Of a stretch of 20,143 nt of DNA, positions 15,764-20,143 are shown one piece after another (the stretch's first letter is position 1; each line of letters begins with the position of its first letter). The notes under the pieces were generated by a model that did no database searches, was not told the DNA's origin, and saw nothing but the letters and a program-made list of their open reading frames with translations. The DNA is taken from contig NZ_DLHM01000005.1 of assembly GCF_002483205.1 (NCBI RefSeq), positions 482,645 through 502,787 of the forward strand, read 5' to 3'. This DNA comes from Flavihumibacter sp. UBA7668 (GTDB taxonomy: Bacteria > Bacteroidota > Bacteroidia > Chitinophagales > Chitinophagaceae). A program made the position numbers and the translations under genes.

Positions 15764-16882
15764 TTATTCAATACTTATTTCTCTTCCATTAATGGTGTAA
15801 TCAAAATCATTCAGGAGTTGCAAAGCCTTTAAAGCTTCCTCAATATTTTCTTTTTCAAGAATTCCTGAAACCTGTTTTGATGCAATTTTCTCATTCATCA
15901 GATGGATATCAACAGAATACCATTTTTCCATTTTCTCCAACACATCTTCCAGTGCTTCATTGTCAAATACCAGGCGGTTTTCTATCCAGGACACCTCCGG
16001 AATGACAGCAGCCAGCGAACTCTCTTTTAATGAATCAATTGTGTAGGTAGTCGATGTTGACAATACGGGCTTTTTAACCGTGCTTGATTTTAGAGTGGAA
16101 TTAATCTCCGGCACTTCGAACGTTATTTTTTCATTCGGGTGCAATTGGATTTTCCTGCCCGGCATAGTAGCACTCGACAATTCAACCAATCCTCTAAGTA
16201 AAGAGGTTTGAACTTTTTCCGTACCCGGATAACTGCGTACATTAAAAGCGGTTCCTTTCACCAGGATATCAATTGTTTTTGCATGTACGATGAAGGGGAT
16301 ATCTTCATTATGGGTTACATCAAAAAAGGCTTCTCCGGTAAGGGTTACTTCCCGTTTCGATTGTCCGAAATCAGCATTGTAATGAATGGTACTTTCACTG
16401 TTTAGCCATACTGTTGTTCCATCCGGAAGGATCGTTTTTGATCTGGTGCCAGGCATGGTGGCAAACTGATTTTTTGACAGATCTGATATGTTTGGATTTT
16501 TGCTGGAATAATAATAAAACAGGGATGCGCCAACTACAACAAATAGTCCGATGGCAGCTATAGCTTTCCATCGGTGCAGCAGGAAGGGTAGTTTTTTCCC
16601 GTTAAATTCCTCTTGATCAGAAGGGGGATGTATTTCAGTATCGACCTCATTAAATTCTTTATCAAACCGGATCTTTAACCGGCCCAAGGCCTGTCGTTTT
16701 TTCTCTGGATTTTCCTGATCGTTTATTACAGGATGATCAAAATATTGTGCATACAGATCGGCTTTATAAGCCAATTCCGGATCATTTTTCAACCTGTGTT
16801 CCAGTTCTTCCAGTTCCTGAGAACTGGCTTCCTGGGAAAGCTTTCGGGCGATTAAGTAATAAATTCTGTTGTCTGATTTCAA
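15764..16882 (-). CDS. FecR-type transmembrane anti-sigma factor
   Basis: This 372-residue inner-membrane protein has a cytoplasmic sigma-binding N-terminus (1-105, with RIYYLIARKLSQEASSQELEELE) and one membrane helix (about 106-125). A periplasmic FecR domain follows at about 140-240, with ILPDGTTVWLNSESTIHY, TLTGEAFFDV and VKGTAFNVRSYPG. A C-terminal DUF4974-like domain (about 290-372) ends in NDFDYTINGREISIE and should bind the STN domain of SusC. The start codon is TTG at 16882; the only in-frame triplets upstream before a stop are not ATG or GTG, and the next internal Met is residue 143. It starts 62 bases after the ECF sigma stop and precedes susC by 159 bases. Confidence 0.95.
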   Translation of the reverse strand: MKSDNRIYYLIARKLSQEASSQELEELEHRLKNDPELAYKADLYAQYFDHPVINDQENPEKKRQALGRLKIRFDKEFNEVDTEIHPPSDQEEFNGKKLPFLLHRWKAIAAIGLFVVVGASLFYYYSSKNPNISDLSKNQFATMPGTRSKTILPDGTTVWLNSESTIHYNADFGQSKREVTLTGEAFFDVTHNEDIPFIVHAKTIDILVKGTAFNVRSYPGTEKVQTSLLRGLVELSSATMPGRKIQLHPNEKITFEVPEINSTLKSSTVKKPVLSTSTTYTIDSLKESSLAAVIPEVSWIENRLVFDNEALEDVLEKMEKWYSVDIHLMNEKIASKQVSGILEKENIEEALKALQLLNDFDYTINGREISIE

Positions 16883-16944
16883 TTGAACAGCATTAGTGCT
16901 GCCAATAGGATCCGGTTTTTGGAATAATCACCTAAGCAGACGAA

Positions 16945-17508
16945 TTATTTTTTTACGGAAAGTTTAAGCGATTCAATGATTTTCTTTGAAGCGATTGCCA
17001 TTTGCGCATCAATTGTTTTAACGGAAATGCTGAGTAATTGCGCTATTTCCTTGTATTTCAATCCGTCTTCCCGAACGAGTTTAAAAATGAGTTTACATTT
17101 TGGTGGCAATGATTCGATGGCCTGCTGAATGGTATAAAATAATTCTTTGGTAACCAGCAAATCTTCCGGATTCTGTGTGGTGGAGCCAATCTGTTCAATT
17201 AGATAATCGTCCAGCAGGTAATTGAAGCGGCCTTTGTTTTTCCGGATATGCCGCAGCGACAGATTTTTTACTGAAACGTAGAGATAGATTTTGATGTTTT
17301 CAATTTCCAATAAACGCAAACGATTGCGCCAAATATTTATGAAGGTATCAGATACAATTTCTTCTGCAGATTTTTCATCTTTCAGTAAAGAGTAAGAGAA
17401 GTTGAAAAGATAGTCGTAATAATGTAGGTATAATTTTTCAAATGCCTGATGATCACCGAATAGTGCGATCTGTTCAACCCAATATTGTACCTCAGGTGAT
17501 TTTGGCAT
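16945..17508 (-). CDS. ECF-type sigma-70 factor of the SusCD locus
   Basis: This 187-residue sigma factor has region 2 at about 20-90, with FEKLYLHYYDYLFNFSYSLL and AEEIVSDTFINIWRNR. Region 4 lies at about 128-180, with LPPKCKLIFKLVREDGL and helix-turn-helix KYKEIAQLLSISVKTIDAQM. Gene order sigma, fecR, susC, susD is the standard Bacteroidota trans-envelope signalling unit. When the transporter is loaded, FecR is cleared and this factor should activate the locus; this is the known mechanism of the family, not seen directly. It is preceded by the icd terminator at 17621-17652 and a candidate -7 box, so the unit starts here. Confidence 0.95.
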   Translation of the reverse strand: MPKSPEVQYWVEQIALFGDHQAFEKLYLHYYDYLFNFSYSLLKDEKSAEEIVSDTFINIWRNRLRLLEIENIKIYLYVSVKNLSLRHIRKNKGRFNYLLDDYLIEQIGSTTQNPEDLLVTKELFYTIQQAIESLPPKCKLIFKLVREDGLKYKEIAQLLSISVKTIDAQMAIASKKIIESLKLSVKK

Positions 17509-17528
17509 ATCGTTAAAATGATGCTTTT

Positions 17529-17561
17529 CAAATTAAGTATACGACAATTTTAGAAAAACAA
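17529..17561 (-). promoter_or_regulatory. Candidate promoter of the ECF sigma-fecR unit
   Basis: On the minus strand TTG, 22 bases, then TTAATTTG resembles TTG-N(17-23)-TAnnTTTG with one mismatch in the -7 box. It ends 20 bases before the ECF sigma ATG. Confidence 0.4.
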
Positions 17562-17620
17562 AATAAACTGAAGGTTAAGCCTGCTTCCTGTGAATTCCTT
17601 TTGGAGTGCCAGATTTAATA

Positions 17621-17652
17621 AAAAAAACCGGCCCATTCCGGACCGGCTTTTT
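17621..17652 (-). terminator. Terminator of icd
   Basis: CCGG (17628-17631) and CCGG (17643-17646) pair as the core, extended by two inner G-C pairs around a C-A mismatch. The stem is flanked by an A-run on one side and a T-run on the other, so it can act in both directions. On the minus strand it ends in eight T. It lies 36 bases after the icd stop. Confidence 0.8.
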
Positions 17653-17692
17653 CACCTCTCACCTTTCACTTTTAACCTTTCACTTCCCTCAC
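17653..17692 (-). repeat. Period-7 tract directly after the icd stop codon
   Basis: On the plus strand five heptamers lie in phase: CACCTCT, CACCTTT, CACTTTT, AACCTTT, CACTTCC (17653-17687). On the sense strand of icd they read RRARGTK, starting with GGAAGTG one base after the stop TGA (17689-17691 plus one base). They fill the gap between stop codon and terminator. Confidence 0.75.
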
Positions 17693-19140
17693 TGTCCCTG
17701 CGCCAGACTATAGGCTTTCTTATCTCCCCACATATTCAGAATTTCAGTAGAGCAGATTTTAAAATCCTTCATCAGACGTTTATAGAGTTCCATAATATCG
17801 GTTTGTGTTACTGCGGCGTCGCCAATGCTTTCAAAGCGACAGCTGTATTGATTTACCAGATTGGTAAAGGATGATCCCTTAGGCCATACCTGCGTACCTC
17901 TGTTGGCGATAGTAATTAATTTGAAAAGATCTCCTGTATGCAGCAGGCATTTTTCGGCTACTGCTAATGGCTGCTCTGAGCTTTCGATGAACATATCCAC
18001 TCCAACTATAATCTCATTCTCCAGCTCTTTGGACATGATCAGTGGGTTTTCGGCCAGTTTAAAAGAGGTAGGTGTAATGGGTTTATTCGGCAATATTGGA
18101 CGTGCCAGATGGGCGGGTTGTTTGCCCAGGTTGGCAATAATCGCGTCAGCAAATTGAGTTGTATTTACCGATTGGGTAGAGCGATCTCCAAAATCACCGG
18201 TATGAACACCTGATTCCAGTGTATATAGCAGGGCATTTTCTATAACAGCTGCATTTTCCATCAGTCCCAGATGGCGCAGCATGGCAATTCCGCTTAAAAG
18301 AAGGGCTGTTGGGTTGGCGATGTTTTTCCCTGCAATATCCGGAGCTGTTCCGTGCACAGCTTCAAAAATGCAGATGTGGTCACCAATATTTGCGGATGGT
18401 GCAAATCCGAGTCCGCCAATTAGTCCGGCACAAAGATCACTCACGATATCACCCTGAAGATTGGTCAGAACAACCACATCGAATTCATTTGGGCGGCTCA
18501 CCAGCTTCATACAAAGATCATCTACAATAACATCGTCCGCTTTCAGGTGTGGGTACTCTTTGGCTACTTCATAAAACACTTCGAGGAATAACCCATCCGT
18601 AATTTTCATAATGTTTGCCTTGTGTCCGCATGTGATACGGCGCGCCCCATTCTTACTGGCCATTTCAAAAGCATATTTGATAACCTGCAGGCTGCCCGGA
18701 CGGGTAATGAAACGGCGGCTCAGAGCAACATCATGGGTTAACATATGTTCGATTCCGCCATAGGTATCTTCAATATTCTCACGTACTATGGTAAGATCGA
18801 TGGGGATTCCGGCTTTACTGAATACGGTATCCACGCCATGCAGGGTTTGGAAGGCCCGTTTGTTGGCATAGGTATTCCAGGTTTTCCGTGCGGTAACATT
18901 TACACTTTTAACTCCTTTTCCTTTGGGGGTTTCCATTGGTCCTTTAAACAGAATGGAAAGATTTTCAATTGTTTGCTGGGCTTCCGGCGTCATCCCGTTG
19001 GAATATCCTTTGTCAAACACCCACTTACCCATTTCAACAAATTCATATTCGAGGGGTACCTGGTTAGCCTGGAAAATATGTAATACGGAATCCATGATTT
19101 CCGGACCAATACCATCGCCTTTAGCTACAGCTATTTTCAT
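17689..19140 (-). CDS. icd: Isocitrate dehydrogenase, homodimeric, C-terminally extended type
   Basis: This 483-residue TCA-cycle enzyme converts isocitrate to 2-oxoglutarate and CO2. The N-terminal MKIAVAKGDGIGPEIM is followed by the substrate-binding segment KSVNVTARKTWNTYANKR (78-95), VRENIEDTYGG (119-129) and the metal-binding LQGDIVSDLCAGLIGGLG (228-245). The cofactor loop is HGTAPDIAG (263-271). About 130 residues follow the usual core, as in the Thermus and Rickettsia type; Rickettsia Icd is also about 483 residues. E. coli NADP-enzyme has Lys-Tyr after HGTAP, while this protein has D268-I269, a pattern tied to NAD+ use. The ATG at 19140 fits the family; the 30 upstream codons include the promoter and are rejected. 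A TACATTTG promoter lies 35 bases upstream. Confidence 0.96.
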   Translation of the reverse strand: MKIAVAKGDGIGPEIMDSVLHIFQANQVPLEYEFVEMGKWVFDKGYSNGMTPEAQQTIENLSILFKGPMETPKGKGVKSVNVTARKTWNTYANKRAFQTLHGVDTVFSKAGIPIDLTIVRENIEDTYGGIEHMLTHDVALSRRFITRPGSLQVIKYAFEMASKNGARRITCGHKANIMKITDGLFLEVFYEVAKEYPHLKADDVIVDDLCMKLVSRPNEFDVVVLTNLQGDIVSDLCAGLIGGLGFAPSANIGDHICIFEAVHGTAPDIAGKNIANPTALLLSGIAMLRHLGLMENAAVIENALLYTLESGVHTGDFGDRSTQSVNTTQFADAIIANLGKQPAHLARPILPNKPITPTSFKLAENPLIMSKELENEIIVGVDMFIESSEQPLAVAEKCLLHTGDLFKLITIANRGTQVWPKGSSFTNLVNQYSCRFESIGDAAVTQTDIMELYKRLMKDFKICSTEILNMWGDKKAYSLAQGQ

Positions 19141-19175
19141 ATATTTTACAATTGAAGATTGAATGTTAGGTGGCG

Positions 19176-19209
19176 CAAATGTACGTTGGGGGGAGCAGGA
19201 AATTGCCAA
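19176..19209 (-). promoter_or_regulatory. Promoter of icd
   Basis: On the minus strand TTG (19209-19207), a 23-base spacer and TACATTTG (19183-19176) match the Bacteroidota TTG / TAnnTTTG promoter, ending 35 bases before the icd ATG. Confidence 0.6.
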
Positions 19210-19247
19210 AAAATGAACAAAAACTGGCATCGGCGGTTGATTTTATA

Positions 19248-19255
19248 TACCTTTA
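19248..19255 (+). promoter_or_regulatory. Possible -7 box of apaG
   Basis: TACCTTTA matches seven of eight positions of TAnnTTTG and lies 15 bases before the apaG ATG. No -33 TTG is at a good distance, so confidence is low. Confidence 0.3.
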
Positions 19256-19270
19256 AACAAATTCTTCGGA

Positions 19271-19657
19271 ATGAACAGTATTACCACACAGGGTGTAGAG
19301 GTGAGTGTGGAAACCTATTACCAGCCCGACTATTCGAATCCGATGTCGGGTGAGTTCATGTTCGCTTACCGCATTACCATTGAAAACCACAATAGTTTCC
19401 CAATCAAACTGCATCGCAGGCATTGGTTTATTTTCGATTCCAATGGCGAATACCGCGAAGTGGAGGGGGAGGGGGTTGTTGGTGTTCAACCCGTTTTATA
19501 TCCCGGCGAACGCTACCAGTATGTCAGCGGCTGCAATCTGCGTTCCGAAATGGGCCGTATGTCAGGCACGTATCAAATGGAAAATATCGACACCAAAAAA
19601 AACTTCATCGTTAATATTCCTGCATTTGAAATGATTGTACCGTTCAAGAACAACTGA
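19271..19657 (+). CDS. apaG: ApaG-domain protein
   Basis: This 128-residue single-domain protein has the Ig-like ApaG (DUF525) fold. Hallmarks are GVEVSVETYYQPDYSNP, EFMFAYRITIENHNSFPIKL, RRHWFIFDSNGEYREVEGEGVVGVQPVLYPGE, and FEMIVPF at the C-terminus. Homologues are annotated as Co2+/Mg2+ efflux-linked, from the Salmonella corD phenotype, and the domain occurs in F-box proteins; the biochemical role is not settled. It is divergent from icd, sharing a 130-base gap. The stop codon is followed at once by the GGAAGTT array that runs into the convergent four-helix-bundle gene. Confidence 0.93.
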   Translation: MNSITTQGVEVSVETYYQPDYSNPMSGEFMFAYRITIENHNSFPIKLHRRHWFIFDSNGEYREVEGEGVVGVQPVLYPGERYQYVSGCNLRSEMGRMSGTYQMENIDTKKNFIVNIPAFEMIVPFKNN

Positions 19658-19700
19658 GGAAGTTGGAAGTTGGAAGTTGGAAGTGGAAGTTAGGAAGTTA
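19658..19700 (+). repeat. GGAAGTT heptamer array A, at the apaG and four-helix-bundle gene ends
   Basis: Three exact GGAAGTT units (19658-19678), then GGAAGT, GGAAGTTA and GGAAGTT, with small length slips typical of replication slippage. It starts at the base after the apaG stop and covers the stop codon of the convergent four-helix-bundle gene (19690-19692), so that protein's last codons come from the array. Confidence 0.9.
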
Positions 19701-20052
19701 TAGGGTGATTTTTTTTAAATGTCTTTATTGATGCGGTGAAAATGGCAGTTAGTTCATCTGCTTCTTTTCTAAGCGTAATAATTTGTTGATTTTCCTTATT
19801 TAATTCAACACGCAGATCCAGCCAAAACCTGGATTCATCCGCTTCTTCAATCACCAATCCCAGTTTTGAAATGAATTCTTTTGGACTTCTTGCTTTGCCT
19901 GCCGCGCGATAGTTCGCAGCCATTCCAGTGGCTGATCTTGCCAATTGATTTTTTATTACAATATTGCCAGTTGTAGGAAAAAGTCCATCTGATAACCCTA
20001 ATACCTTTAATGCAAACTCTTTTGTTCGTTGTTTTAATTCTTCATTACCCAT
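19690..20052 (-). CDS. Four-helix-bundle protein (S23 / 23S rRNA intervening-sequence family)
   Basis: This 120-residue protein belongs to the four-helix-bundle family first seen as ORFs inside 23S rRNA intervening sequences and structurally related to the Avd protein of diversity-generating retroelements. Key segments are KEFALKVLGLSDGLFPT (11-27), QLARSATGMAANYRAA (36-51), KARSPKEFISKLGLVIEEADESRFWLDL (53-80) and a final helix to about residue 112. Length is normal. The role is unknown; members are basic in places and thought to bind nucleic acid. The gene stands alone between direct arrays of GGAAGTT heptamers, which overlap its stop codon and lie about 54 bases beyond its start. No reverse transcriptase or rRNA gene is nearby. 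ATG at 20052 is preceded by TTTG 6 bases upstream. Confidence 0.92.
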   Translation of the reverse strand: MGNEELKQRTKEFALKVLGLSDGLFPTTGNIVIKNQLARSATGMAANYRAAGKARSPKEFISKLGLVIEEADESRFWLDLRVELNKENQQIITLRKEADELTAIFTASIKTFKKNHPITS

Positions 20053-20106
20053 ACGGGCAAATTAGTAAAGCAGAATGGTTCTGAAAAGAGTGAAAAAACC
20101 CCTTTT

Positions 20107-20143
20107 GGAAGTATGAAGTGGGAAGTGGGAAGTTAGAAGTTAG
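20107..20143 (+). repeat. GGAAGTT heptamer array B, upstream of the four-helix-bundle gene
   Basis: In-phase heptamers GGAAGTA, TGAAGTG, GGAAGTG, GGAAGTT, AGAAGTT run to the window end. The consensus and orientation match array A at 19658-19700, so the two arrays are direct repeats about 450 bases apart on either side of the four-helix-bundle gene. The end of the array is outside the window. Confidence 0.88.

Noticed and set aside
15721..15770. Two similar AATAAYCACC stretches after the fecR stop, as a further repeat
   Set aside because: Only about ten bases match and the spacing is not 7 or 14; this is not distinguishable from chance.
19141..19230. Upstream extension of the icd reading frame by 30 codons
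   Set aside because: It contains the TACATTTG promoter box, and the conserved N-terminus starts at the ATG at 19140.
19690..20052. Diversity-generating retroelement around the Avd-like four-helix-bundle gene
   Set aside because: No reverse transcriptase and no template/variable repeat pair is seen in the window; the protein alone is not evidence for one.
19658..20143. Heptamer arrays as a CRISPR
   Set aside because: Units are 7 bases in direct tandem with no spacers, and no cas gene is present.

Overview
The window comes from a Bacteroidota chromosome, most likely in the Chitinophagaceae or a near relative. The evidence is a SusC/SusD pair under an ECF sigma factor and FecR-type anti-sigma factor, a DUF4783 protein beside nadC, a Haem_bd-type cytochrome-like protein, promoter boxes of the TAnnTTTG type, and few recognisable Shine-Dalgarno sites. 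The species cannot be fixed from the sequence alone. Coding density is high, and there is no gene-free stretch over 300 bases.

Layout. (1) 30-2132, minus strand: an ECF sigma factor followed by a single-pass membrane protein with a barrel-like C-terminal half, probably its partner. (2) 2251-7108, minus strand: a tight cluster gpmI, haem-binding-domain protein, small membrane-anchored protein, TonB-dependent receptor, closed by a strong hairpin. Glycolysis is thus transcriptionally joined to an outer-membrane uptake module. (3) 7272-9337, plus strand: DUF4783 protein, terminator, a palindromic repeat lying in the nadC promoter, nadC, a SUI1/eIF1-like factor and a two-helix membrane protein. 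(4) 9353-17508, minus strand: an ECF sigma factor, FecR, SusC with STN domain, SusD and a secreted metallophosphoesterase. This is a classic signal-transducing uptake locus: the SusC STN domain should signal ligand occupancy to FecR, which releases the sigma factor. No glycoside hydrolase is present in the window. Between fecR and susC there is a candidate antisense small RNA on the plus strand. (5) 17689-19140, minus strand: isocitrate dehydrogenase of the C-terminally extended type, with residues suggesting NAD+ use. (6) 19271-20052: apaG and a convergent four-helix-bundle (S23-family) gene lying between two direct arrays of a GGAAGTT heptamer.

Two classes of short repeat stand out. One is a 14-bp imperfect palindrome (CACCGGTCRGGTGC type), present at both the window start and the nadC promoter. 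The other is a set of period-7 tracts that begin at or next to the stop codons of apaG, icd, susD and, more weakly, the 88-residue membrane protein. Their sequences differ, but each can be phased to end in roughly AGTT/AGTG on the sense strand. The most testable novelties are the antisense RNA, the heptamer tracts with the four-helix-bundle cassette, and the palindromic repeat replacing the -33 region of nadC.
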